Shown here piece after piece: positions 20,379 to 32,422 of a DNA stretch of 64,000 bases. The stretch covers positions 69,621,948-69,685,947 of the forward strand of contig CM076854.1 in assembly GCA_039519185.1 (NCBI GenBank), in the 5' to 3' direction. The stretch's first letter is position 1. Each line of letters begins with the position of its first letter. This DNA is from Astragalus membranaceus. Lineage: Eukaryota; Streptophyta; Magnoliopsida; Fabales; Fabaceae. The position numbers and the translations under genes are program-made. The notes under the pieces are model-generated. The model was not told where the DNA came from. It searched no databases and worked only from the letters and a program-made list of their open reading frames with translations.

Positions 20379-22802
20379 GTAACGCCCAAATATTTAATTA
20401 ACTTATTTAATTAAATATTTAGGTATCCATTTATTCATTTATTTATTTCAGTTGGTGTAATTATATTAGCATTTGATTAAGAGGCGTATAATTGGATAAT
20501 AGGAGGTGGTGTTAGTGATCGGGCTTAAGCTGGAGGAAAGTCCGTGATCCAAAGCCCACTAGCTAGGCGCATAGGTGAAGCGCCTAGGCTAGGGTTTTGG
20601 CTCATTTTGCGAATTGGTTGAGAAAAAGAGAGAGAGGTCGCGAAATAGAGAGAGGAGAGGATAAGAGGTTCGGCGCATCCAAGGGAGAGGAAGAGGAATT
20701 CGTGAATTCAAGGAGAAGAAGGAAGCTGTGTTGCTGAGGTTATTGTTGGTGACTTGATCAAGAGGATTAGTGCTCTCCTACTATAAAGTAAGGGTGGGGT
20801 TCTTCCTTATAATAGGGTTTTATGATGGGGTTATGTGGGGATAGGTCCTATAATACCTCTTGATTGATTTTGATGTTTGATTTGGTGATAGTTGAATTAT
20901 AACTAGGTTGAATTGAAAATTTGGCTTGTTGGTGATTGATGTGACTCTAAAAATTGGTGACTCATTGTTGTTATTACTAATCGCATGCTAGGTGTTCGAT
21001 TAATTGTTGTTTGGTGTTGTGATTGGCAATTCATGATAATTAACATTGGTGGTTAAGGATTGGTGATTTAAATTGGTGAAATAACGAAATTGTTGACCCC
21101 TAGGGCGCCATGGGCGCCATTGCCCTAGATGCTGTTTCTGGCGCCCTGTGCATGGGCGTCGTGTCTGGTGTGTGCCCGCGTATGTCAGTGTGTGTTGCTG
21201 TGTCTTGGCGCAGGGGCGCCATGGGCGCCTGTTCCTGAGTTGCGTTGTGCGATGTCTTGGGGCAGAGGCGCCATGGGCGTCGTTTCCGTGTCTGGTGCGT
21301 GTCTCGGTTCTGTGTTGCGTTTTGTGCTGTAGGCTGTCTGGGCACCAATTCCTGTGCCATGGTGCGTTTCTGTTGTGTTCCAGGTGGTCTGGGCGCCAAG
21401 GGCGCCATTTTCTGCAGTGTTGCTAGGCGCCCTGCTCCTGGGCGCCAGGTTCAGTTGTGTTGCCTGTTGCTAGGCGCCCTCCTCCTGGGAGCCAATCTTC
21501 TGTGTTGCGTTTCCCTGCTAGGCGCCCTGTGCCTGGGCGCCATTTTCAGGATGTCTCAGTTTTTCCCTGTTTTTGTTTTCGAGATATCTTTTGACTCGGG
21601 AGTCCGATTGAGACGTTTCAAAATGTTTTGGAAATCTTATTCAGAGGCCTAGCTGAACATTCTAATTTTAGGCAAAGTGAACTATTTTTCTGGAAATTGA
21701 TAGCCGTTGGCTTAGTCGTTAAAGGTTGCTGTTTTAAAAAGAAAATTGTCGTCGTCCCAAATGTTTTGGAAAATTGTCGTTGTCTCCGGTGTTGGGAAAA
21801 ATCATCGTGTCTCAAATGTTTTGGAAATTGTTGTCCTCTTGGTGTATTGGTGCTGTTTGAGCTAGGTGTGAAGGCTCAAACCTTGGTGTTGTTGGAGTTA
21901 GGTGTGAAGGCTCCAAATCTTAGTGTTCCGTTGTTTCGGGTAGTCTTGGTGTTTTGGTGTCGTCGGGCTAGGTGTGAAAGCTCAACTTTGGTGATATTCG
22001 GTGATTGGTGTTGGTGTGTCACGTTGTGACTAATTGGTAATGATTGTCTGTGTGCATTCATGGTGTCGCATACAGCATACGCATTTATTTTGGTGAAGGC
22101 CTTTGGTCTTGGAGCTGGGTGCGAAAGCTCAATTTTTCTAAAACTAGTGAGCCGGGTGTGAAAGCTCAATTTTCGGCGAATTGGTGAGCCGGGTGTGAAA
22201 GCTCTCAATTTTGGTGACGCCTCTATTTACAGGCAAAAATTTTGGTGATTTGGTACCACAAGCATATGCCCGTTGGTGTGGGTTGCATTCATGCATTATC
22301 ATGACATTGGTGACTGGTTGTAATGTTTATAATTTGACGTGTGTTTATAATTTGATGTGTGTAGTGGAGTGGTAGATATAGTTGTCATGTTCTAGCATAT
22401 TTCCTATCAATTACGCTATTATATTGAAGATATCTCACCCCTTTTGTTTGAATGTTGCCCCTATGCGGTAACGTGCAGGTGATCCCGAGTGAAGGCTTAG
22501 CTACCTTCGCTATTCTGAGTCGGTGTCCTTTGCTTTGATGTGTAACACTCAAGGGGGGATAAACGCTAAACTTTGGTTGTTGCATTTTATTTGTTTGGAG
22601 TCCATTCAGGACGTTGTGATTTTATGTTTTGAAAACTTATTTCTATTCCGCTGCGTGGTGATGTATTTTTGACAAAGTGCTATATATCGTATGAGACGTT
22701 TTGTTTATCGATGAATGTGTGACATCTCTTTTCGAAGTATGAAATAAATTTTTGTAACTCTGATTTTATTAAATAATTACCGGGTAGAAAAGGGGTGTTA
22801 CA
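20379..22802 (+). repeat. LTR-RT2 3' LTR
   Basis: 2,424 bp. It differs from the 5' LTR mainly by a shorter GGCGCC array (21105-21543) and a few CpG losses, such as GGGCGTC and GGGCACC for GGGCGCC. It is followed by the target duplication ACCTT (22803-22807). Confidence 0.93.
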
Positions 22803-22807
22803 ACCTT

Positions 22808-23853
22808 ACTTTTGATTTTTGCGCAAGGAGGCTTTCCTTCGCATGTAATTCCACCCAAAACTCATCGTTCAACCTTTTCCTCTGCACATCATCAATACCT
22901 CCCCCTACCGAAGACAACCTCTCAAGCTCATTTAAATTTCTTACCATATACTCTATTTTCAAATCCTTGTAGCCGAATACCTCCCGGTTCCACACTTTTA
23001 TTTTCTCTTTCAACATTCTCAATTTCTCTTTCAACACAAACGAATCCCTCCCTACCACTTGGAATGACGTCCAACTTTCTTGGACAAATTCTTTAAATCC
23101 CTCATGGTCCATCCAGCAAATATTAAATCTAAACGGTTTGGGACCCCAGTTCAACTCCGAAGTAATCAACCAAACTAGGCAATGGTCAGATATTTCTCTA
23201 TCCCCAATCCACTGTGCACTCACATTCCATCTTGAAATCAGCCCATCTGTCAATAATATTCTATCAAGCCTACTAGCTCTCCCATTTGAACCAAAGCACG
23301 TGAACTTCTTTCCTAAAGCCGGCACATCAACGAGCTCCATATCCTCCACAAAGGCAGCAAACTCTCTTGCCTCCAGTTGATTATAGCTAGTCGAACACCC
23401 ACTTCTCTCATGTCACGACACCACAGCATTAAAATCCCCTGCAATGCACCAGTCCCCCGCCTCAAATTGTTCTTTCAAGCATCTCAAATTGTTCCACAGT
23501 CTCCTCTTACTGTTCATATTAGATGCCGAATAAACATTCACAATATAACACAAATGACCTTTAACTTTGGCACACGCCCCAATAAAGTGATCACTTGAGA
23601 ATGAAAACATTACCTCCATAAGATCCGCCTTCCAAACGCTTAACAACCCACCTGACTGTCCTGTTGCATTCTTGCTTAACCAGTCAAAATTTGAATCACT
23701 CCAAATACTCCCAATCTTTCTTTTCGTGAGACCACAACTCTTCGTTTCTTGAATCATGCATAAATCAATCTTCTCTTCAACAATTAACTTTTTTAGGCGT
23801 CTCCTTTTTGCGGCACCCCCCCACCCTCTTATGTTGAATGTTGCAATCTTCAT
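22808..23853 (-). pseudogene. LINE ORF2 part 1: AP-type endonuclease
   Basis: The start ATG (23853-23851) overlaps the ORF1 stop as ATGA. The endonuclease/exonuclease/phosphatase fold is seen as IATFNIRGWGG, MIQETKS, GDFNAVVS and the catalytic SDHCLVWL near 23170-23200. The linker to RT ends ...LLAQKSKVR and resumes at 13770 with the conserved WLAEGDSNSRFFH. One in-frame TGA at 23415-23413, probably CGA to TGA, lies just after GDFNAVVS. It nicks target DNA for target-primed reverse transcription in active relatives. Confidence 0.9.
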
Positions 23854-24766
23854 TGAGACCTATTTTTCTTCTCCTTCCTACCCTTGGCCATCTGATCACG
23901 GACCTCCAGAGATTTAATTTTCCCCCCGCTTTTGCCAATAACCCCCAAATTTTCTTTTGCAAAGCTCCACAATTTATTTGCAAGTGAAATTTCATGGTCT
24001 CCCACAAACCTTTCATTATAGAAACGAATTCCTGAGTCACCAACAGATACATCCCCAATAGCCGCTCCTTCTCCCTCACAACTAATAGAAAGAGATAATC
24101 CCGGGTTGGGTGGGTTTCGCTTAACCACATAAGATAAGGTTGCGCCCGAATCCCCATGTGTGTCTCCAAGTGAATGAATCAAACTTCTTGCCTCTTCATT
24201 AACAATTCCTATAGTAACCCCTTTGTCAGTATCACACTCCATTTCCTCCTTCCTCTTTTCCTGTTTTTGTTTTCTGATATTTTTCACAATGTTAGGCCCA
24301 CCATTTTGAGTAACTAAGGCTGCTGATTGGGCCCCATTGTTACTATACTCGCTGTCCTCTTTACTCCCCAAGTTATTATTTGCCACCCCCAAAGTTGCTG
24401 AACCACAATCCTCGGCAGGAATTGCATTAGAGACAGTAACATTGCCCTTCACATGCGCTGACCCTTCAATATCCCCACTACTCATATTCAAATTTATTGT
24501 CCCATGATTTTCTCCACCATAATTATCATGTGCGACAACTTGGCTTGGTGGAACCATGTGTTGCGCCGTTTTTTCCTCTCCCTCATTACTATTATCAATT
24601 CCAACAATATCTCCATCCTTCGAATTCTCAGCACTCTTTCTCTCCCCAATTAAATCATCATTATTACCTTCCATTTCCCTAACTACCTCATTGTTGTTCG
24701 TGACTATTCCGGTGTTTACTTTTTTACCCTCCTGAGTGTTTGCCTGATCACCTTCTCCATCTTCCT
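23850..24766 (-). pseudogene. LINE ORF1 C-terminal part
   Basis: An open frame of ~305 codons in phase with the upstream ORF1 pieces across LTR3. The sequence is low in complexity and rich in Glu, Asp, Asn and Ser. Its C-terminus is basic (KGRKEKKNRSQ). No further domain was recognised. The stop codon overlaps the ORF2 start. ORF1 proteins of plant L1 elements bind element RNA. Confidence 0.75.
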
Positions 24767-25488
24767 TGTAACGCCCAAATATTTAATTAAAATTATTTAA
24801 TTAAATATTTAGGTATTCAATTATTTAAGAGGTGTGTAATTGGATTTTAGGTGATGGTGTTAGTAACCGGGTTTAAGCTGGAGGAAAGCCCGCAATCCAT
24901 ATCTATGAGTTAGGCGCTTAGGCATATGGGGGTTGGGGTTTGGCTTGCCATTAGCGCAAACCCTAAGAGAAAAAGAAAGAAAAGTGTGAATAGAGAGAGG
25001 AGAAGAGAAGGAGAATTCGGCGCACAAGGGAGAAGAGAAGAAGAGGAGAGTTCGCGAATTCCAAGGGAGCAGAGAGGAGCTGTGATTGCTGAGGTTCTGT
25101 TGGTGACTCGATCAAGAGAATTGGTGCTCTCCTACTATAAGGTAAGGGTGGGGTTCTTCCTTATAATGGGGTTTCATGATGGGGTTATGTGGGAATAGGT
25201 CCTATGATGCCTAGGGTTCGATTTTGATGTTGAGTTGATGGTTGTTATATCATGATTATGATAATTGAGATGTTGGCTTGATTTGGTGATTGTTGTAGCT
25301 CTAGAACTTGGTGTTCATTGTTGTTATTACTAAACGCATGCTAGGTGTTCGATTAAATTGTTGTTTGGTGTTGTGATTTACAAATTATGGTAATTGACAT
25401 TGGGACTTAAGAATTGGTGAACTAAATTGGTGATTAAATCGAATTGGTAGTTTGACGTGGTGAAATTCTGAAATTTTGGGTCCCTAGG

Positions 25489-25743
25489 GCGCCATGGGCG
25501 CCAAGTGTTGTTGCTGTCCCTGTTGCTGGAAACGGCACCCTGTGCCTGGGCGCCATCCTTGGTCATGTTGCGCTCGGTGCTTTGTTGCAGGAAACGGCGC
25601 CCTGTTCCTGGGCGCCACATCCTGGGTGTGTTGCGTTTTCTGCTGTGTTACTGTTTTAGGCGCCCAGTTCCTGGGCGCCGTGCCTGGTGCGTGTACCCTG
25701 TGCCACGTTGCGTTTTCTGTTGTGCTGTAGGCTGTCTGGGCGC
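25489..25743 (+). repeat. GGCGCC array in LTR3, left of the hAT
   Basis: GGCGCC pairs with 3- and 9-nt spacers as in LTR-RT2. The array continues at 27466-27813 on the other side of the hAT. Confidence 0.8.
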
Positions 25744-25943
25744 TAGGGGTGTTCAGTGGTTTGGATAAACCCGAACCAAACCGTAATCCAATCCAAACCG
25801 AAGCGTTTGGTTCGGACAATTTTTTTAATCGGGCCAAAACCGATCCAACCCGTAAAGACCCGCCGTAGTTCGGTTCGGGCAACAGATTTTAATTTATAAA
25901 CCCGAAACCCGTGTACCCGAACCGTGGCGTGTTCTCATCTGCA

Positions 25944-25977
<34 letters not shown>

Positions 25978-26580
25978 GTTCAATTAATAAAACCGTGGCG
26001 TGGCGTGTTCTCATCTTCCATCTCAAACGTCAAACGATTGTGATACTATTGCTGCTTGCAAGTTTCCACTTTCCACCGCTTCGGCTTCTGCGCATTTCCA
26101 AGGCTTCCATTGAATCACAATCATCACTTTCACGATTCACAAGTTTCTCAGAAGTTTCAATCGCCTATATAATGTCTCATTCTCCAAACCCTAGGATTCA
26201 CATTCATCAATCATTTGATTTCTTCCTTCGATTCCTTTTCTTTCCAGCAGCTCTGCATCAGCAGATTCAGCAATCAGCTCTGCATCAGTGGTTCCTCCCA
26301 CTCGCAAGGTAAGATTTCACGATTCACTTCATCACTTGGTTCCGATTTCACAAAGTCGTTCATCAATCATTTATTTTGTTTTGTATTTTTTGGGTTTGCT
26401 TTCTTGATTTCACGATTCACTTGGTTCCGATTTCACAAAGTCATTCATCAATTACCTGCATCTGTAATTTGATTTAGCATACATGTTCCGATTTCACGAT
26501 TTACAGAAATGTTCTGATGTGTATTTGATTTAGCATACATGTTCTGATGTGTAATTTGTATCTTTTAATGTTTTACAGAA

Positions 26581-26817
26581 ATGGAAAGTGGTATAACTCC
26601 AACAGTCAATACTCCAGATCCAGCTGTTGTTATAACTCCACAAGGACAAGAAGCTCCTCTAGAAGAGCAAGCAACGGAGGATGTTCTAACAGAGCATGTA
26701 CTAGAGCAAAAACCTCCAACATCACAATCTGAGCTTCCTAAAAGAAAGCCTGCGAGGCCTCCTTCAAATGCTTGGAAACATTTCATAAGAGAGAAGGACA
26801 ACGCTACTGTGTATTGA
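26581..26817 (+). pseudogene. hAT transposase N-terminal fragment
   Basis: 78 codons. The segment KRKPARPPSNAWKHFIREK resembles the region leading into the BED-type zinc finger of hAT transposases, where W-K/N-H-F is typical. The frame ends at TGA before any zinc-coordinating cysteine, so the finger, RNase H-like catalytic core and dimerisation domain are missing. The leader (~26170-26580) looks like an exon with a GTAAGA donor and an intron. Confidence 0.6.
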
Positions 26818-27010
26818 AGAGTGCTACTGGCGAGGATGCTGTCTGAAAGAATTATTGTATGCTAGTGTGTCTGAAATTGAAGAGTGCTACTGGAAATCAT
26901 TCCAGAATTATTGAAGCTACTGAATTTCCAGTTTGTTCTTGGAGCTACATTGAAGAGTGCTACTGAATTTCCAGTTTGTTCTTGGGCCTACATTGAAGAG
27001 TGCTACTGAA
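26810..27010 (+). repeat. Tandem GAAGAGTGCTACTG units within the hAT
   Basis: The phrase TTGAAGAGTGCTACTG recurs at least four times, with a ~60-bp longer unit (gaatttccagtttgttcttgg) duplicated. It is probably a scar of internal deletion and slippage. Confidence 0.7.
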
Positions 27011-29116
27011 ATTTGTATTTTTTTTAAAGCATGTGATGTGTGTTTGTGATGTTACTAGTATAATTGAAGCTACTGAAATGTTAGTTTTTTAATTACTGAA
27101 TTTCATTCAAATGCTCATGGAACTAACATTTCAGATGCAAACCAACTAGTATAATTATACATGTGATGGTTTTTTCAATTAGGATTCACTTTGGTTTTTA
27201 ATTAAAAGCACGTGATGTGTGTTTGTGATGTGTGTTTAGACTTTTTAAATTATGATTCTTATTTCACAATTATGTTTTAAAAAGTTGGTGTTAGCACATG
27301 ACCCGCGAGCCCAATCCGAACCAACCCATTCAATATCGGATTGGTTTGGTTCGGATTTTATAGTAAAAAACTCAAAATCTGAACCAACCCAAACCGATTA
27401 AATTTGATTGGTTCGGATAACGGATTTAGTCAAAATCCATCCAAACCAACCCGTGAACACCCCTACAGGGCGCCAAGGGCGCCAATTCCTACGCCATGTT
27501 GCGTTTTTGCTGTGTTTCAGGTGGCCTGGGCGCCAAGGGCGCCATCTCCTGTAGTGTTGCTAGGCGCCCTACTCATGGGCGCCAGATTCAGTGTGTTGCC
27601 TGTTGCTGGGCGCCCTGCTCCTGGGCGCCAGTTTTCTGTGTGGATGCTCCCTGCTAGGCGCCCTGTGCATGGGCGCCGTGTCTGGAGTGTGTTCCACGTT
27701 GTGCTGTGTTGCGGTTCCGTGTTCCTGAGTTGTCTGGGCGCCAAAGGCGCCAGTTTTCTATGTGTTGGCCAGATTTTGCGTGTTGCTCCTAGGCGCCCAG
27801 TGCCTGGGCGCCATTTTCAGGATGTTCCTCAATTTTTCCCCGGTTTTGTTTTTGACATATCTTTTGACTCGGGAGTCCGATTTAGACGTTTCAAAATGTT
27901 TTGGAAAGCTTATTCAGAGGCCTAGCTTAATATTCTAATTTGAGGCAAAGTAGTCCATTTTTCTGGGAAAAATTGTTAACCGTTGGTGTAGTCGTTAAAT
28001 GGTGATGTTTTAAAAAGAAAGTTGTCATGTCTCAAATACTTTGGAAAATTTGTCGTTGTCCCAAATGTTTTGGAAAATTGTCGTTTGTCTCCGGTGTTGG
28101 GAAAAATCCTCGCGTCTCAAATGTTTTGGAAATTGTTGTCCTCTTGGTGTCTTGGTGCGGTTTGAGCTAGGTCTGAAGGCTCAAACCTTGGTGTTGTTGG
28201 AACTAGGTGTGAAGGTTCCAAGTCTTGGTGTTCTGTTGTGTCGGAAAAATTGGTGTTTCGGTGTCGTTGGGCTAGGTGTGAAAGCCCCACTTTGGTGATA
28301 TTCGGTGATTGTTGTTGGTGTGTCACATTGTGACTAGTTTGGTGATTGTCTGTGTGCATTCATGGTGTCGCATACATCATATGCATTTATTTTGGTGAAG
28401 GCCTTTGGTCTTGGAGCTGGGTGTGAAAGCTCAATTTTTATAAAACTAGTGAGCCAGGTGTGAAAGCTCAATTTTTGGTGAATTGGTGAGCTGGGTGTGA
28501 AAGCTCTCAATTTTGGTGACGCACCTATTTACGGGCAAGACTTTTGGTGATTTGGTACCACATGCATATGCCCGTTGGTGTGGGTTGCATTCATCCATTA
28601 TCATGACATTGGTGACTGGTTGTGATGTTTATAATTTGACGTGTGTTTATGATTTGATGTGTGTAGTGGAGTGGTAGATATAGTTGTCATATTCTAGCAT
28701 ATTGCCTATCATTTTACGCTATTATATTGAAGATATCTCACCCATTCTGTTTGAATGTTACCCCTATGCGGTAACGTGCAGGTGATTGCGAGTGAAGGCT
28801 TAGGTACCTTCGCTATTCTGAGTCGGTGTCGTCGGTGTCCTTTCTTTGATGTGTAACACTCAAGGGAGGGATAAACGCTAAACTTTGGTTGTTATATTTT
28901 ATTGTTTGGAGTCCATTCAGGACGTTATTATTTTATGTTTTAGAACTTATTCTTTCCGCTGCGTGGTGATGTATTTTTGACAAAGTTAATTATATCGTAT
29001 GAGACGTTTTATTTAACGATGAATGTGTGACATCTCTTTTCGATGTATGAAATAAATTTTTGAAAACTCTGATTTTATTAAATAATTACCGGGTAGAAAA
29101 GGGGTGTTACATTCCT

Positions 29117-29206
29117 CGTCACCATCTGACTATCCATGGATATCTTCCTCATTCCTAAACAATGGCGGACCATCTCCATTCTCACTGTCGCTGTCACTGC
29201 CTGAGC
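29117..29206 (-). pseudogene. LINE ORF1 90-bp segment between two LTR elements
   Basis: An acidic stretch (SGSDSDSENGDGPPLF) in frame with both neighbouring ORF1 parts when LTR3 and LTR-RT4 are excised. It contains a TAG at 29132-29130. Only 90 bp separate the two insertions. Confidence 0.8.
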
Positions 29207-29707
29207 TGTAACACCCCATTTCTACCCGGAAAAATAATGGTAAAATCAGAGTTATAAAAAATTTCATCAAATAAATGGAGTGCCACATTTGCTTCGTGGA
29301 AACAATAAACGGTTTAATTCGCTTTTTGAAAACAGATACATAGCGCTTTCGGATGAACCGATAAAACGACATCTCAAAACAAGTCAAACTTCGTTTAACT
29401 ACGCAGCGGAAAATTCAAACGGTTCAACTAAATAATCGTGGCAACTATGCGAAATTCATAACTCAAAATCCAACAGTAAACAACTTAAATAACATAAATA
29501 AACGTTCATCCCCCCGAGTGCTACGTATCAGAGCGACGACACCGACTCGATCAAATGAAGGTACAACGGCATTCATTCGAGGTTACCTACACGTTACCAA
29601 CATAGGGGTAACATTCAAACAGAAGGGGTGAGATATCGAACCATATAATGAATCACATGAAAGACAATATATCAGGTCAGGACATCAGATCATCATTACA
29701 CAACAGT

Positions 29708-29845
29708 CAATATCATCATATCACAACGGTCAATATCATCATATCACAACGGTCAATATCATCATATCACAACGGTCAATATCATCATGTCACAACGGTC
29801 AATATCATCATATCACAACGGTCAATATCATCATATCACAACGGT
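29708..29845. repeat. 23-bp tandem repeat, 6 units
   Basis: The unit caatatcatcatatcacaacggt (23 bp) repeats six times almost perfectly. The sister array is at 32926-33063. Confidence 0.92.
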
Positions 29846-30339
29846 CAATTCATTACGTCAAGGCAGACAAAATCATTTCAATCGCATAAATATGCAACAT
29901 GAATGCAGAATGTGACTCGACTCAGGGCCACCGCCCTATAATGCATGTGGTACCATAATTCAAACCCGTAAATAGGGGCATCAACATCGCAACATCGTCG
30001 TCGTGGTTTGAGCATAGCTCCATCACAAAAATATGTTATGCATGCGACGCTATGTAAATGCACAAACAATAACAACGGTTACATAGCAACGCACAACATC
30101 GGAAAACATCATTGGCCGTAGGCCTACAACACATCACCTGCCAATGAATAGAGGAAAATTCGTCTTCGCACAACCTTCGTCGTCAACAATTTACAACTTA
30201 GCAATTTTCAACATTTGGGCAACATCGCAATATTTTAGCAACTCTCAACTTTTTGGCAACATCGCAATATTTTAGCAACTTTCAACATTTTGGCAAAATC
30301 GCAATATTTTAGCAACATTCAACAATAGCAAACAACGAC

Positions 30340-30600
30340 AACAGCAACAGCAACACTGCGACCACATCAATAATAGCACAGCAACGGCAACCCAGTGGCA
30401 ACAGCACAGCAACAGCAGCCCAGCAACAGCAACACAGCAATAGCAACACAGCAACAGTAGCAGCAACACAGCACAGCAACACAGCACAGCAACAGCAGCA
30501 GCAACACAACACAGCACAGCAACAGCTGCAGCAACACAGCACAGCAACAACAGCAGCAACACAGCACAGCAACACAGAAACCAGCAACAGCAACACAGCG
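30340..30600. repeat. CAGCAA/CAACACAG low-complexity array
   Basis: Irregular CAGCAA and CAACACAG units. The sister LTR has the same region at ~33550-33810 with changed unit number. Leucine/cysteine-rich frames on the minus strand are by-products. Confidence 0.9.
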
Positions 30601-30614
30601 GTAGCAGCAATAGG

Positions 30615-30745
30615 GTGTGGCGCCTAGGGACAGGGCCCCAACACCGACAACACAGAAATAGGGTATGGCGCCTAGGGGCAGGGCGCCAACACCAACAACA
30701 ATAATATAGAGCATGGCGCCTAGGGATAGGGCGCCATCATCAGCA
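30615..30745 (-). repeat. Three GGCGCC pairs in the left LTR of LTR-RT4
   Basis: TGGCGCC-taggggcag-GGCGCCA and two close variants, always with a 9-nt spacer. One half-site has decayed to GGGCCC. The sister set is at 33829-33950. Confidence 0.85.
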
Positions 30746-30964
30746 AGCAACAAAACACCAAGCACAAGGCGAATTCCCATCAAACATACCCCTACTTCGG
30801 TGAATTAATTAACCTAGCAAACGGTATCGAAACTTAGCAAAGGACCCCTCTATGGAAAGCTAAGAATGTCTAGTTCCTGACTATAATTGTTATTTTACAA
30901 AATAATGGTACAATTCGTACAGTTTCAGTAAATAAGCAACAAGGTTCAGAAAACAGGACAGCCA

Positions 30965-31683
30965 CCATGACCTAGCATGTGACACCTCTAAAATTATCAA
31001 AAGTCAATCAAATGACATGAGACTTGAGTCTAACCGGAAACAAATTGAGTGTAGTTTTCAACGAATCAAGAATCATTCAAAAAGGAGTTTAAACGAAAAC
31101 GTTATACACGAAATACCGAACCTATATCCAGATTCTTTCCAGAATTTTAGCCTAACTTGTGACACCTATAACTCGAGCTATACAACTCCAAATGCAACCA
31201 AACTAGTTCCAAATTAACAAGCATTAAGTCTAGTTTCTGAAAAGGTAAACCACATAATTTTTGGACCGCTAGATTCTTCCCAGTTACTGTATAACCGAAC
31301 CTGTACCCCGATCGTTTCCAGAATTTTAACCTAAATTGTGACACCTATAACGCAAGCTATACAACTCCAAATGCAACCACACTAGTGCCAAATTAACAAG
31401 CATTAAGTCTAGTTTCTGTAGAGGTAAACCACATAATTTTTGGACCGCTAAATTGTTCCCAGTTACTGTATAACCGAACCTATACCCAGATCGTTTCCAG
31501 AATTTTAACCTAACTTGTGACACCTCTAACTCGAGCTATACAACTCCAAATGCAACCAAACTTGTTCCAAATTAACCAGCATTAAGTCTCGTTTCTTAAA
31601 AGGTAAACCACATAATTTTTGGACCACTAGATCGTTCCCAGTTACTGTATAACCGAACCTATATCCAGATCGTTTCCCTTATG
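30965..31683 (-). repeat. ~179-bp tandem repeats, about four units
   Basis: Units beginning near cctaacttgtgacacct recur every ~179 bp (31147, 31326, 31505), with a more diverged first unit at ~30965. The sister array is at about 34180-34880. Confidence 0.85.
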
Positions 31684-32219
31684 AACATGGCAAGCACAAA
31701 TATAATTCTAGGGCTAATAACATAGAACACCAATCACACAGCAATTGTTCAACAAGGAAACATAAACATATGATCATACATGGTGACAACTTATCAAACC
31801 CTAACCCCTACATAAAGCCATTCATAGGACCCATTATAGAGCTAGAACCCCACCCTTACCTTAGCCTTAGAAGAACACGAACCCTAGCCTTCTCTCTCCT
31901 CTTGGCGTCGCTCCCTCCTTCTTCTCTCCTCTTGGTCGTCGCTCTCCCCCTTTTCTCTTCTCTCTAATTCTATTTTTTTGTTCTTTCTAAATGAGCCAAA
32001 CACTAAATACCTCTTATTTATACTTAGTTAATTTTATGGGCTTTTCTATAGCTTATGCGAATTACATCATGGGCCTCGCTTAACACTTCTCATTTTACTA
32101 CTCCCAACCCTAACAATAGGCCCACCTATACTAGCATTATTATTATTCTATTATTTTCCTACCACTTAATTTCCTAAATAATTCAATTAAATAATTAATT
32201 AAATATTTGAGGCGTTACA

Positions 32220-32422
32220 ACTCTCCCCCACTTAGAATATTTTCGTCCTCGAAAATTTACCTGATTCGAACAACTCGGGTTAAGATTCCCGCATCTTGAT
32301 ACAACATCATATCACTACAACACAAACAATAGTTAGAACTTAAATGACAATACTAGATCGTCAAATGACACAACGACTCGACGACTTGGTCGGACGGACC
32401 AACTTGGCTCTGATACCACTGA
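32220..32422 (-). other. Internal region of LTR-RT4 with primer site and polypurine tract
   Basis: On the minus strand the primer site TGGTATCAGAGC is at 32418-32407 and the polypurine tract AAGTGGGGGAGAGT at 32233-32220. Between them, ~100 bp resembles the LTR-RT2 5' leader (gtccgaccaagt; ctattgtttgtgttgtag). A further ~60 bp resembles the LTR-RT2 pol terminus and 3' UTR (gaatcaggtaaatttt, gaggacgaaaatattcta). The junction joins leader to pol end. No open frame remains. Confidence 0.9.

Larger units (their letters stand above)
13771..22802 (+). mobile_element. LTR-RT2: Tekay-like Ty3/gypsy chromovirus lacking protease
   Basis: A 9.0-kb element with LTRs 13771-16270 and 20379-22802, a primer site at 16275-16286, a polypurine tract and a perfect 5-bp target duplication ACCTT. 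Internal order is gag, then RT, RNase H, integrase and a chromodomain-like tail. Lesions are two TAG codons (17311-17313 and 19273-19275) and loss of the protease segment between nucleocapsid and RT. The LTRs are visibly near-identical apart from repeat-array length, suggesting a young insertion. Clade assignment rests on the integrase C-terminal motif and is an inference. Confidence 0.93.
25744..27465 (+). mobile_element. Non-autonomous hAT element
   Basis: 1,722 bp with terminal inverted repeats TAGGGGTGTTCA/TGAACACCCCTA. It is flanked by CTGGGCGC (25736-25743) and CAGGGCGC (27466-27473), an 8-bp duplication with one mismatch. Subterminal GGTTTGG/CCAAACC and TTCGGTTCGG-type motifs are abundant. 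Inside are an (ATT)n run (~25947-25975), a spliced-looking leader and a short transposase N-terminus. The catalytic domain is absent. Confidence 0.9.
24767..29111 (+). mobile_element. LTR3: solo LTR of an LTR-RT2-related element, split by a hAT
   Basis: One LTR, TGTAACGCCC to GGGTGTTACA, flanked by TTCCT at 24762-24766 and 29112-29116, with no internal region or partner LTR. It resembles the LTRs of LTR-RT2 throughout: GA-rich block, GGCGCC array and GAGCT hairpins. It is clearly more diverged. Excluding the hAT it is ~2.6 kb. The intact 5-bp duplication around a single LTR indicates intra-element LTR recombination after insertion into LINE ORF1. Confidence 0.92.
29207..32219 (-). repeat. LTR-RT4 3' LTR (left)
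   Basis: 3,013 bp; the ends are TGTAACACCCC and GGCGTTACA as read on +. It carries a 23-bp tandem array, CAGCAA repeats, three GGCGCC pairs and 179-bp tandem repeats. Near-identical to 32423-35417. Confidence 0.92.

Noticed and set aside
29708..29845. Regular 23-bp repeats resembling a CRISPR array
   Set aside because: The units are head-to-tail with no spacers, in a plant LTR; it is a minisatellite.
30272..30783. Leucine/cysteine-rich frames resembling membrane proteins (also 33490-33994)
   Set aside because: They are translations of CAGCAA/GTTGCTG repeats in an LTR, with no start context or conserved domain.
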